46,428 bases of DNA. Origin: an uncultured Clostridia bacterium. GTDB lineage: Bacteria > Bacillota > Clostridia > Oscillospirales > Acutalibacteraceae. Below the pieces are notes generated by a model that made no database searches, was not told the DNA's origin, and worked only from the letters and a program-made list of their open reading frames with translations. The translations under genes and the position numbers were made by a program. The stretch lies in NCBI GenBank assembly GCA_937880805.1, contig CALGRR010000119.1:1-46428 (forward strand), in the 5' to 3' direction. This document shows positions 33,238 through 41,143 of the stretch, in pieces (within the stretch, counting starts at the first letter, position 1; every line of letters begins with the position of its first letter).

Positions 33238-33348
33238 TTATTCGTTCACATTTTCTTTTTCAGCTTCCAGCTTTTTCTGTTCCGCCAGCCACTTTTCATA
33301 CTCTTCACGCTGACGACGGGCATAAAACCTTCCGAGTGTGGCAGCCAT
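33238..33348 (-). CDS. 36-residue charged open frame
   Basis: A small frame starting MAATLGRFYARRQREEYEKW and ending in a Lys/Glu-rich helix-like tail. It begins 19 bp after the right 57-bp repeat, whose minus-strand promoter would drive it exactly as the left copy drives the oligopeptidase. No clear ribosome site. Family unknown; it recalls small phage or plasmid proteins only in composition. Confidence 0.4.
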   Translation of the reverse strand: MAATLGRFYARRQREEYEKWLAEQKKLEAEKENVNE

Positions 33349-33366
33349 TCTTTTTTTAGCTAATGT

Positions 33367-33423
33367 TTAACAGTTATAGTATACTATGGAAAGGTGCAGA
33401 AATACAACAATATTTTTGCTGTT
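33367..33423 (+). repeat. 57-bp direct repeat, right copy
   Basis: 56 of 57 bases match 27111-27167, same orientation. It ends about 20 bp before the MATE promoter. Confidence 0.93.
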
Positions 33424-33443
33424 TGATGAAAATTCCGACGGTC

Positions 33444-33472
33444 TTGAAATTAAGGTTTCATTGGTGTATAAT
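33444..33472 (+). promoter_or_regulatory. MATE gene promoter
   Basis: TTGAAA and TATAAT with 17-bp spacing; CAGGAG follows before the ATG at 33503. Confidence 0.75.
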
Positions 33473-33502
33473 ACCGAAAGACTTTCGATTCAGGAGATAA
33501 AT

Positions 33503-34879
33503 ATGGATAACAACAAAGAATTTTTAGGCACAGAACCCGTCGGTAAGCTGCTTTTTAAGCTTGCTGTGCCCACGGTTATCGCTCAGCTCGTAAATATGCT
33601 CTATAACATCGTTGACCGCATTTATATCGGTCACATTCCCGAAGAGGGCAGCCTTGCTCTGACGGGTGTTGGCGTTTGTATGCCGATAATTATGATTATC
33701 TCGGCTTTTGCGGCTCTCATCAGTTCCGGCGGTGCACCCAGAGCATCAATAAATATGGGCAAGGGCGACAAAAAATCCGCAGAGAAAATTCTCGGCGGAT
33801 GCTTCACGCTTCAGATTATTATTTCAGCCGTTTTAACAGCGGTTTTGCTGATTTGGAACAGAGATTTGCTTCTTGCCTTCGGTGCGAGCGAAAACACAAT
33901 AGAATATGCAAGTGCATATATGAGTGTTTATGCAATCGGCACGGTTTTCGTTCAGCTCACTCTCGGTATGGGTGCGTTCATCAATGCACAGGGCTTCACA
34001 AAAATCGGTATGATAACGGTGCTTATCGGTGCCGTCAGCAATATTGTTCTTGACCCGATATTCATTTTTGTGTTTGATATGGGTGTCAAAGGTGCGGCAC
34101 TTGCAACCATTCTTTCGCAGGCGATTTCGTGCATATGGGTAATCTCCTTCCTCTGCGGCAAGAAAACATATCTTAAACTCAAAGTGTCGTATATGAAGAT
34201 TGATGCAAAGCTTGTTTTTCCCTGCGTTGCTCTCGGTCTTGCAACCTTCATTATGCAGAGCAGCGAGAGTGTTATTTCTGTTTGCTTCAATTCGTCACTT
34301 CTCAAATACGGCGGCGATATTGCCGTTGGTGCAATGACAATTCTCACGAGCGTTATGCAGTTTGCAATGCTTCCAATGCAGGGTATTGCACAAGGTGCAC
34401 AGCCCATTTCAAGCTATAACTACGGTGCAAAAAACGTTGACAGAGTCAAGAAAACATTCAGGCTGCTGCTCACCTGCTGCCTGACTTATTCGGCTGTTTT
34501 GTGGGTATTGATTATGATTTTTCCGCAAATCTTTGCAGGAATATTCACACCCGATGCCGCACTTATTGAATTCACAGCAAAGGCACTCCGCATCTACTGC
34601 GGTGCGATGTTCCTTTTCGGCATTCAGATAGCCTGCCAGATGACCTTTGTTTCAATCGGCAACGCACCCTGTTCAATAATTGTTGCGATTGTGCGTAAAT
34701 TCGTGCTTCTTCTGCCGTTTATCTATCTTATGCCGAATCTGGTTGCAGACAAAACAATGGGCGTTTATCTTGCTGAACCCGCCGCTGATGTTATCGCAGT
34801 AACCTTCACCGCAATTCTTTTTGCAGTGCAGTTCAAAAAATCATTGAAAAAACTTGATGCAGAAAATAATATGCATTGA
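33503..34879 (+). CDS. MATE family efflux transporter
   Basis: 458 residues from the ATG at 33503 (CAGGAG before it); an upstream in-frame ATG at 33386 lies before the promoter. About 12 membrane segments. Typical MATE elements are GKLLFKLAVPTVIAQLVNML at the N-terminus, NIVDRIYIGH, and in the second half PMQGIAQGAQPISSYNYGAK. It exports drugs or metabolites using a Na+ or H+ gradient; the substrate cannot be assigned. It is the right neighbour of the CRISPR island. Confidence 0.93.
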   Translation: MDNNKEFLGTEPVGKLLFKLAVPTVIAQLVNMLYNIVDRIYIGHIPEEGSLALTGVGVCMPIIMIISAFAALISSGGAPRASINMGKGDKKSAEKILGGCFTLQIIISAVLTAVLLIWNRDLLLAFGASENTIEYASAYMSVYAIGTVFVQLTLGMGAFINAQGFTKIGMITVLIGAVSNIVLDPIFIFVFDMGVKGAALATILSQAISCIWVISFLCGKKTYLKLKVSYMKIDAKLVFPCVALGLATFIMQSSESVISVCFNSSLLKYGGDIAVGAMTILTSVMQFAMLPMQGIAQGAQPISSYNYGAKNVDRVKKTFRLLLTCCLTYSAVLWVLIMIFPQIFAGIFTPDAALIEFTAKALRIYCGAMFLFGIQIACQMTFVSIGNAPCSIIVAIVRKFVLLLPFIYLMPNLVADKTMGVYLAEPAADVIAVTFTAILFAVQFKKSLKKLDAENNMH

Positions 34880-34896
34880 GTAGATTTGACGGTATA

Positions 34897-34931
34897 AAAA
34901 ACTCGGAGTGTTGCGGCACTCCGAGTTTTTA
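34897..34931. terminator. bidirectional terminator after MATE
   Basis: A 14-bp perfect stem (AAAAACTCGGAGTG / CACTCCGAGTTTTT) with a 6-nt loop, between convergent genes. Confidence 0.92.
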
Positions 34932-35927
34932 TTAAGCCATTGTATCAAGCATTTTCTTTGTTACTTCATATTGCATTTCATTATCATTGAGATAATTGTT
35001 AAGCTGTTCAATCATATAATCTGCCATTCTTTCTGTTTCATTGCCGAGACTGCCGGCAATATGCGGAGTTATAATTGCGTTCGGGCACCAGAAAAGAGGG
35101 CTGATATACGGAAATCTTTCATTCTTCAAAACATCAACAACCGCAGTTCTTGAAGGGTGAAGAAAAAGGCTTAACGCAAGGGCAAGCTCGTTGACCTGAT
35201 CGCCCCTTCCCGTGTTTATAAAGGTGCTGTGTTTTTTCATAAGAGCGAATAATGCAAAATTAAAAATATTTTTAAGCTCTTTTTTGTTTGCAAGATGATT
35301 GCTTATAACATCGCATTCTTTAAATACCGTTTCAATATCGCAAAGGGTCACATTGAGCTCCTCTGCCCTTTCTTCGGATATAAACGGGTCATATGCCATA
35401 ACCTCAACATCATATCCTTTAAGCTTATCGGCAACAGCCGAACCGATTGTGCCAAGACCTATCAGCCCAACCTTTGCACCGTATGCTCCAACACAGTTCT
35501 GCGTATGAGCAGCGGCATAAGGCAAAAACGACTTGTATCTTTTTGCACCCTGAAAATAGCCCTTTAATGCCAGGATAATCTGAGAAACAGTATATTCCGC
35601 AACGGGAACTCCGTTTGCCGCAAACGCACTGAACACTCTTACTCCGCAATCAAGAAAAGGCTTGGCAAAATACTGAACCGTGCCCGCACTGTAAAAAAGC
35701 ACCTTGAGATTGGGCATATATTCTCTGATTTCATTTTCCGAAAACGACGGCATTCCCCAGGTTGCAAATGCAATTTCACAATCGGCTAAAAAGTCTTTAC
35801 AGCATTCGATGTTGCTTTTATCAATTCTGCCCGAGATTTCACCGAAGGCTCGGAGTTTTGTTAAAACAGCTTCGGTGTAAACCTTTTCAAACGCAGCCTT
35901 ATTTTCACTGAACAATGCGATTTTTAT
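34932..35927 (-). CDS. D-2-hydroxyacid dehydrogenase family protein with apparent AUA start
   Basis: 331 residues if read from the ATA at 35927. The NAD-binding Rossmann motif is GLIGLGTIGSAVADKLKGYD; INTGRGDQVNE and PNAIITPHIAGS supply the later conserved segments, with the catalytic His in TPHIAG. The family Arg/Glu pair seems altered (SNHLANKKE where LHLP is usual). The GTG at 35936 sits inside the ribosome site GAGGTGA, whereas ATA at 35927 lies 8 nt after GAGG and gives a natural KIALFSENK opening. It follows the sugar-isomerase gene by 1 bp and probably acts on a sugar or hydroxyacid with it. Confidence 0.83.
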   Translation of the reverse strand: MKIALFSENKAAFEKVYTEAVLTKLRAFGEISGRIDKSNIECCKDFLADCEIAFATWGMPSFSENEIREYMPNLKVLFYSAGTVQYFAKPFLDCGVRVFSAFAANGVPVAEYTVSQIILALKGYFQGAKRYKSFLPYAAAHTQNCVGAYGAKVGLIGLGTIGSAVADKLKGYDVEVMAYDPFISEERAEELNVTLCDIETVFKECDVISNHLANKKELKNIFNFALFALMKKHSTFINTGRGDQVNELALALSLFLHPSRTAVVDVLKNERFPYISPLFWCPNAIITPHIAGSLGNETERMADYMIEQLNNYLNDNEMQYEVTKKMLDTMA

Positions 35928-35937
35928 AACAATCACC

Positions 35938-36681
35938 TCAATATGCTTTGAGTCTGTTTACATCTTTTATAAAATTCTTTTCTTTTGAACCCTTGGTGAA
36001 TTCAACAAGAATTATACCGTCAAAATTCATTTCCAGAAACTTTTTGAGCAGCTTATCAAGATAATATTTATCTTTCTTTTTAAAACGCTGTTCTTTCGCC
36101 ATATCACGGTAGCTTACGTGAACATTTTCAACAGAATCAAAGGTTCTCTCAATTCTGTCAATATCATAATCAAACCTGCAGTATCTTGACTGAAAGTATG
36201 TTTTGAAATTATCAGCTTTAAGTTCATTTTTAATTTTCAGAAAAGCATCCGTATTGTCATTGTATGTGTTATCGTGACACTCGGGGCAAACCGATAAATT
36301 ATATTTTCGTGCAACGGAGCAGATGCTCTTTAAATCATCAAGAATACGGTTATACTCTGCCTGAGTTGTTTCGCCGCTGCCTTTTTCTCCGAGCCACACC
36401 CTGACAGACGGTGCATTCATCGCTTTTGCAATTTTGCATATTTCTTCCCATTTGCTTTTATCGCCGCAGCCAACTCTGTAATAGCTGCCGTAGGAACAGA
36501 TTTTTATATCCTCATTGGCACAAATTGATTTTACTATGCGGGCTTCTTCCGTATTTGTTATATGAACATCACCGCCCCATTCTATATAACCGACACCTGC
36601 TTTTTTGGCAATTTCAACCACCTTTGCGGCACTCAGCTTTCTGAATGTAACGCTGCAAAGACCGAGTTTAAAGCTGTTCAT
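35938..36681 (-). CDS. sugar phosphate isomerase/epimerase-like protein
   Basis: 247 residues from the ATG at 36681 (GAGGTG before it). TIM-barrel protein of the same superfamily as the gene at 3821-4690 but only distantly alike. Segments include GVGYIEWGGDVHI, VRVWLGEKGSG, LSVCPECHDNTYND and a final GIILVEFTKGS, giving the usual metal-binding Glu/His set. Paired with a dehydrogenase, it may belong to catabolism of an unusual sugar or polyol. Confidence 0.82.
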   Translation of the reverse strand: MNSFKLGLCSVTFRKLSAAKVVEIAKKAGVGYIEWGGDVHITNTEEARIVKSICANEDIKICSYGSYYRVGCGDKSKWEEICKIAKAMNAPSVRVWLGEKGSGETTQAEYNRILDDLKSICSVARKYNLSVCPECHDNTYNDNTDAFLKIKNELKADNFKTYFQSRYCRFDYDIDRIERTFDSVENVHVSYRDMAKEQRFKKKDKYYLDKLLKKFLEMNFDGIILVEFTKGSKEKNFIKDVNRLKAY

Positions 36682-36791
36682 CTTACACCTCATTATATTT
36701 ATTTTTCAAAAGGCTCATCCGCTTTCGGAACGGGCTTTGCTTAAAAGAAAACTGCATCATAAAAATTAACTTCAAAGATTCTGTTAAGAAA

Positions 36792-36820
36792 ATTATAACA
36801 GATGAATTTTTTATTGGCAA
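36792..36820 (-). promoter_or_regulatory. promoter of the isomerase-dehydrogenase operon
   Basis: Minus-strand TTGCCA and TATAAT with 17-bp spacing, about 110 bp upstream of the start. The region up to 36925 holds nothing else clear. Confidence 0.65.
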
Positions 36821-36925
36821 CAGTTTTTAACACATTGCAAGCTGTTAACACGAAGGCATTCAAGCAAAAAACGATAAATAATAATAAAGAGTTTTAGGGT
36901 TTTATTTAAAAATTTCAACAGCTAA

Positions 36926-36954
36926 TTGACAGTTTCAGCCTTGAGTTTTATAAT
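36926..36954 (+). promoter_or_regulatory. promoter of the secreted phosphoesterase
   Basis: TTGACA and TATAAT with 17-bp spacing, then GAGGTG before the ATG at 36986. Confidence 0.8.
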
Positions 36955-36985
36955 TAATAAAAAACAAACTATTCAGAGGTGCAAT

Positions 36986-38044
36986 ATGGCAACTGTAAAA
37001 CTTGTTCTGGCATTCTTCCTTTCACTGTTTCAGATACTTACACCCGTAGCCGCATTGGTTGCAAATTTGGGTGAAGGCCGCTTCTTCTCAGAGTGGTCGG
37101 CAGCCGATGAATTCACGGCGGATTACTGTGCGGAAATCGAAAAAAATCCCGATGAAGATTTCATCATTCTCAATCTCGCCGATGTTCAGCTCAAGGATGA
37201 CCTGGTTTATGAAGAATCAGGCGAAAAAACAGAAGAAATGATTGATGAGCTTATTAACAAAACTCAGCCCGACCTTATCACTCTGACGGGCGATAATGCG
37301 TGGGGCACCATAGCATATATCAAGCTTATCCATCAGATTGACAGCTACGGTATTCCCTGGGCTCCCGTTATGGGCAACCACGACGGTCAATGCCTTATAA
37401 ACGAATTCTGGGCCGCACATCTTCTTTATAAGGCCCAAAACTGCCTTTTTGAATTCGGCCCCGAAAATATGGGATACGGCAACTATATCATAAACATTAC
37501 AGAAAACGGAAAAATCATCCACACCCTTTTTATGGTTGATACCCATAACGGTGCGGAATATACACTTGAAGACGGCTCAACGGTTGGCGGTTATGACCAT
37601 CTTTGGGATAACCAGATTGAGTGGTATAAATGGGCTGTTAAAGGAATTTCCGATATTGCAGGCAAAACTGTTGAGAGCTCAGTTTTTCTGCATATTCCCG
37701 TTTGCGAATACAAGGATGCGTGGATAAAAGCCTACGGCAGCTATGACCAGGGAACCCTTGCTCCCGGGCTTGCACCCGAGGCTGTCGGCATTAACGGTGA
37801 GGGAGTATGCTGCCCACCAGTTAACAACGGCTTCTTTGGCGTTTGCAAGGAGCTCGGAAGCACCAAAAATATATTTGCGGGTCACGATCACGCAAATAAT
37901 TTTCAGATTTATTATGAAGGAATCAGGCTCAACTATATGCTCAAAACCGGATACGGTGCTTATTATACCGAAGGTCTTATGGGCGGAACGGTAATATCCG
38001 TTAACTCCGACGGTGCGGCATATGCAGAGCACATTTATATGTAA
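36986..38044 (+). CDS. metallophosphoesterase with N-terminal membrane/signal segment
   Basis: 352 residues. A hydrophobic N-terminus (VKLVLAFFLSLFQILTPVAA) acts as a signal or anchor. The calcineurin-like core shows LNLADVQ, LTGDNAWG, PVMGNHDG, FLHIPV and FAGHDHANNF. No other domain is present, unlike the phosphoesterase at the left end. Probably extracytoplasmic, releasing phosphate from organic esters. Standalone transcript. Confidence 0.87.
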   Translation: MATVKLVLAFFLSLFQILTPVAALVANLGEGRFFSEWSAADEFTADYCAEIEKNPDEDFIILNLADVQLKDDLVYEESGEKTEEMIDELINKTQPDLITLTGDNAWGTIAYIKLIHQIDSYGIPWAPVMGNHDGQCLINEFWAAHLLYKAQNCLFEFGPENMGYGNYIINITENGKIIHTLFMVDTHNGAEYTLEDGSTVGGYDHLWDNQIEWYKWAVKGISDIAGKTVESSVFLHIPVCEYKDAWIKAYGSYDQGTLAPGLAPEAVGINGEGVCCPPVNNGFFGVCKELGSTKNIFAGHDHANNFQIYYEGIRLNYMLKTGYGAYYTEGLMGGTVISVNSDGAAYAEHIYM

Positions 38045-38088
38045 ATCTGCCAAGCAGCAATATAATCAAAAAAATTTTGCGAAACCTA

Positions 38089-38117
38089 TTGTATTCTCAA
38101 AAAAATCAGTATATAAT
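38089..38117 (+). promoter_or_regulatory. promoter of the tandem TPP riboswitch leader
   Basis: TTGTAT and TATAAT with 17-bp spacing, immediately upstream of the first riboswitch. Confidence 0.75.
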
Positions 38118-38131
38118 ATCAACGAAATAAA

Positions 38132-38228
38132 TACAGGGGAGCTTGTGCTTGCAGGCTGAGAGGAAGTAATCAAACTTCGACCCTATAACCTGATGCGGAT
38201 AATGCCGCCGTAGGAAGTCATACACAAG
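38132..38228 (+). promoter_or_regulatory. TPP riboswitch (THI element), first copy
   Basis: Carries the conserved blocks in order: GGGGAGC, CTGAGAGG (38156), CGACCC, ACCTGATGCGGATAATGCC and CGTAGGAAG. The GCGG/CCGC stem shows paired changes relative to the usual CTGG/CCAG. It binds thiamine pyrophosphate and normally switches off thiamine genes. Confidence 0.95.
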
Positions 38229-38236
38229 GATTTTTT

Positions 38237-38270
38237 ACAGGAGGCATCCGAAAGGCTGTCTCCTGTTTTT
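38237..38270 (+). terminator. terminator of the first riboswitch
   Basis: Stem ACAGGAG / CTCCTGT extended inward to a CC-GAAA-GG cap, followed by TTTTTG. Its position right after the aptamer fits transcription attenuation. Confidence 0.8.
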
Positions 38271-38275
38271 GTTTC

Positions 38276-38364
38276 ACCGGGGAGCTGTTATGAACGGCTG
38301 AGAGGCAGGTAAACCTGCGACCCGCAAACCTGATCCGGATAATGCCGCCGTAGGAAGCATAGCA
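38276..38364 (+). promoter_or_regulatory. TPP riboswitch (THI element), second copy
   Basis: A second full set: GGGGAGC, CTGAGAGG (38298), CGACCC, ACCTGATCCGGATAATGCC and CGTAGGAAG. It differs from copy one mainly in the variable stems (GCAGG/CCTGC), so it is an old rather than fresh duplication. Confidence 0.95.
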
Positions 38365-38408
38365 GAAGTATATTGTAATTTACAATAATCAGAACTGTAC
38401 TTCAAGAA

Positions 38409-38446
38409 GCCTTCGCCCATATCCGGCGGAGGCAATTTTTATTTTT
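38409..38446 (+). terminator. terminator of the second riboswitch
   Basis: A 9-bp stem (GCCTTCGCC / GGCGGAGGC, one G-T pair) followed by two T5 runs, ending directly at the ribosome site of the next gene. Confidence 0.82.
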
Positions 38447-38458
38447 GGAGGTAAAATT

Positions 38459-38761
38459 ATGAAAGCAAGTATCGCAATCCAGGTTCTTCCCAAGGCAAAA
38501 GATCAGGATGATCTTATCCGCATTGTTGATGAGGTTATCGCATTTATCAAAAGCAGCGGTCTGCACTGCCACGTAGGTCCGTTTGAAACAACAATCGAAG
38601 GCGAAGACTACGACCAACTGATGGACATCGTCAAAGAGTGTCAGCACGTTGCAATAAGAGCAGGTGCAGAAAATGTTTCGGCTTATGTTAAGGTTGTTTA
38701 CAGACCCGAAGGCGAAATACTGACCATTGACAAAAAGATAAAAAAACATGCTGAAGCGTAA
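38459..38761 (+). CDS. MTH1187/YkoF-like thiamine-binding protein
   Basis: 100 residues, GGAGG 7 nt before the ATG. ASIAIQVLPKAK, HCHVGPFETTIEG and AYVKVVYRPEGE match the small ferredoxin-like MTH1187/YkoF family that binds thiamine or its pyrimidine part. Two TPP riboswitches directly upstream support a thiamine role. It overlaps the transporter permease fragment by 14 bp. Confidence 0.9.
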   Translation: MKASIAIQVLPKAKDQDDLIRIVDEVIAFIKSSGLHCHVGPFETTIEGEDYDQLMDIVKECQHVAIRAGAENVSAYVKVVYRPEGEILTIDKKIKKHAEA

Positions 38762-38990
38762 TATTCCGTCGGTTACTGCCGTTGCCGCGTTGCTCATTAT
38801 ATGGCAGCTGCTTTGCTCTGCGGGATTTATCCCCTCTTATATGCTGCCGTCGCCCGCAGAGGTAATGCAGGCATTTGTGAGCGAATTTCCGCTGCTTCTT
38901 GAAAACTCCGTTATCACCCTGCAGGAAGCCTTTATCGGCTTGTTTCTCGGGGTAAGCGTGGGCTTTGCCATTTTATCTCACAAATATTAA
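38748..38990 (+). pseudogene. truncated ABC permease (ThiX-like)
   Basis: 80 residues. The start matches the N-terminus of NitT/TauT-type permeases (AALLIIWQLLCSAGFIPSYM, PSPAEVMQAFVSEFP, LLENSVITLQEAFIGLFLGV). Family members are about 250 residues; this one loses homology after LGVSVGFA and stops. The binding protein (ThiY) and ATPase (ThiZ) genes expected after it are absent. The break is most simply a deletion ending in the lipase fragment. Confidence 0.85.
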
Positions 38991-38995
38991 AATAA

Positions 38996-39400
38996 TTACA
39001 TATTAAAAATGGAGGAAATAAAAATGGCAAAAATAGTTTCAATACCGCTGGCAATAATAATGATGACGGCACATACAAAGCCGACAAAAAAAGAATGGAA
39101 ATTCTTTTCCAAAGCAGTGCAGACGAAATGGGAATGCTCACAGGCACAACCGACGGCGGATATTTTGTTGATGAAAGCTGGCTTGAAAATGACGGGCTTG
39201 TAAATACGGTTTCCGCTTCGGCACCGTCAAGTGCACCGTCAGCAGCATTTGACCCGAACAACATTGCTGAAGGCGTGTGGAATATTATGCCCGTTTATCA
39301 GGGCGACCATATGTCACTCCAAGGCGGATTTTTCAAAGTAAACACCGATGTTTACAGACTTTATACCGAGCATCTTGATATGATTAACTGTCTTGATTAA
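38996..39400 (+). pseudogene. 5'-truncated lipase-like (alpha/beta-hydrolase) fragment
   Basis: The open frame ends with ENDGLVNTVSA and NIMPVYQGDHMSLQGGFF, which fit the catalytic Asp and His regions of staphylococcal-type lipases, and QSSADEMGMLTGTTDGGYF before them. There is no in-frame start until an internal Met at 39095 and no nucleophile Ser motif, so the front of the gene is missing. A strong GGAGG-ATG at 39011-39026 opens only a wrong frame. Confidence 0.55.
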
Positions 39401-39419
39401 ATCAGAAAAAGCACAATAA

Positions 39420-39461
39420 AAGGGGCTGTTCTCACTAATGAAAGTGAGGCAGCCCCTTTGA
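39420..39461. terminator. terminator between lipase fragment and AraC gene
   Basis: Stem AGGGGCTG / CAGCCCCT extended by CTCACT/AGTGAG, with T-rich tails on both strands. Confidence 0.85.
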
Positions 39462-39468
39462 AATATAA

Positions 39469-40197
39469 TCAATACTTTTGTGACCTTGTCATTTTAAGAT
39501 AATCTGAGGGAGTCATATTATAAATCCGTCTGAACGCCGTTACAAAATATGACTGTGAAGAAAAACCGATTTCATCGCATATCTCTTTCTGTGTTTTTCC
39601 GTTCAGCAAAAGGCTTTTTGCCTTTTCAAGCTTTTGCCGCAAAATATATGCACTTAGATTTTCTCCGATTTCCCTCTTGAAAATCTGCGACAGATAATCT
39701 GCTGAAATTCCGCAATGCTCCGCAACAGCAGAAACACTTATTCTTTTGCAAAGGTTTTCGTTTATATATTTGATGCAGTTTCTTATATGCGGAGAAAACT
39801 CAGGCTGTTTCTTATTCTTTTTCACATCCTGCGTCAGTTTTAATATTTCAATGCCGAGGCATATTAGTACTTCATTTTTGTCGGTGAGCGAATCAATTTT
39901 TTCAATCACACGGTCTGAAAAGTCATAGGCTTTGCTTTCGTTAAGTCCGCCCTGTATTGCATACCGGGTTGCAAGAGTGATTGTGCTGACAGCCATATAT
40001 TTATGCTGCATCAACTCATTGTCGGACATTTTGCCCATAACAATAAGAGAATCAAGATTTTTAATCTGCATCAGCAGCGAATCTATATCCCCCTGCTGAA
40101 CGCAAGAAAACAAACGGATTTCCGCACTATATGGCGTGTGTTTTTCAAGAGTGTTCTTTTCCATCGTCTTGACAGTTACGAGCTCGCCTATATTCAC
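39469..40197 (-). CDS. AraC family transcriptional regulator
   Basis: 242 residues from a GTG at 40197; a TTG at 40200 is equally possible. The C-terminal about 100 residues are the double HTH: SVSAVAEHCGISADYLSQIF in the first and KEICDEIGFSSQSYFVTAF in the second, ending MTPSDYLKM. The N-terminal part is helical and unlike sugar-binding AraC domains. It starts 4 nt after the kinase-like gene stops, so it is the last gene of a three-gene operon. Confidence 0.9.
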   Translation of the reverse strand: MNIGELVTVKTMEKNTLEKHTPYSAEIRLFSCVQQGDIDSLLMQIKNLDSLIVMGKMSDNELMQHKYMAVSTITLATRYAIQGGLNESKAYDFSDRVIEKIDSLTDKNEVLICLGIEILKLTQDVKKNKKQPEFSPHIRNCIKYINENLCKRISVSAVAEHCGISADYLSQIFKREIGENLSAYILRQKLEKAKSLLLNGKTQKEICDEIGFSSQSYFVTAFRRIYNMTPSDYLKMTRSQKY

Positions 40198-40201
40198 CAA
40201 A

Positions 40202-41143
40202 TCACTTCTTTTCTTTCAGCTTTTTCATTTCATTTTTCAATCGGGCATTGTCGAGAATCTCCCAAAGCGGCATAATCAGGCCCCCGCCCAAGCGGCAATG
40301 TGCCTCATTCATTGCCCCGTAATAAGCAACTCTGAAATCGGCATATTCGGATAATCTGTATTTTTGCTTGTAAGTTTCATACAAACCGTAGGCATCTCCC
40401 CACATATTGCGGAATTGAAACAAATCATATTCTCTGTCTGCCCACATACAGGTGCAAGGGTCAATGAAGGCTGTGAGTTTTAAGGTTTTCGGGTCAGCCA
40501 TAATGTTCATTATGTTGAGGTCGCTGTGAATGAGAACGGGAGATGATTTTTCCTCGGGAAGATTGTTGAAAATCTCTGTTGCTTCATAAAGAAGATTTAG
40601 GTTTTTCTTGCTGAATTTTCCGTTATCGGATAATTCCTTCAAGCCTTTCAGCCAGGGCTCCTGCTTTTCTTTTTTGTAATATTCAAGCCAGGTATCATAA
40701 CAAGGATTTGATAGCTCTCCGAATTTATCATTCGTAACGCTGTGCCATTGGAGCATACCCGAAATAACATCATCGGCAAATTTTTGTTTCTGCCTTTTGC
40801 TTTTCAGTAAAAACATCGGATTTAACACATTCTGACCATCAACAAAGGTCATAGCCAGAATTGCTGTTTCAGCATCTTCATATGTAAAGAGAACCTTGGG
40901 CATTTTTACGCTTGTGTTTGCAGAAAGCAGATTAAGCTGCTGAGCTTCTTCGTACTGCGAGCCCTGAACTCTGTAGGCTTTGACTGCGATTGTTTCACCG
41001 TCGGGAAGAGATGTTTTATAAACTCTGCCGTAGCTGCCGCCGCCGATGAATTTTATATCCGAAACTTTCTTGTTGAGCTTTTCCGAAACAAGCTGAGGGA
41101 TTATGGGTAATAAATGCTTGTTGCCGTTATCGAGAATTTTCAT
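40202..41143 (-). CDS. aminoglycoside-phosphotransferase/choline-kinase-fold protein
   Basis: 313 residues. A kinase-like fold with glycine loop IGGGSYGRVYKT (about 33-44), catalytic Lys in TIAVKAYR, catalytic loop VLIHSDLNIMNIM and metal site FIDPCTCMWADREYDLF. It probably phosphorylates a small molecule; antibiotic resistance is possible but not indicated. It overlaps the esterase gene by 4 bp. Confidence 0.85.
   Translation of the reverse strand: MKILDNGNKHLLPIIPQLVSEKLNKKVSDIKFIGGGSYGRVYKTSLPDGETIAVKAYRVQGSQYEEAQQLNLLSANTSVKMPKVLFTYEDAETAILAMTFVDGQNVLNPMFLLKSKRQKQKFADDVISGMLQWHSVTNDKFGELSNPCYDTWLEYYKKEKQEPWLKGLKELSDNGKFSKKNLNLLYEATEIFNNLPEEKSSPVLIHSDLNIMNIMADPKTLKLTAFIDPCTCMWADREYDLFQFRNMWGDAYGLYETYKQKYRLSEYADFRVAYYGAMNEAHCRLGGGLIMPLWEILDNARLKNEMKKLKEKK

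Noticed and set aside
33386..33502. Longer N-terminus for the MATE transporter
   Set aside because: The earlier ATG precedes the promoter boxes at 33444-33472 and lies in the 57-bp repeat; the family start is at 33503 with a good ribosome site.
39024..39203. Frame with strong GGAGG-ATG before the lipase fragment
   Set aside because: The protein is in a different frame from the lipase homology and shows no family features; a by-product of the deletion.
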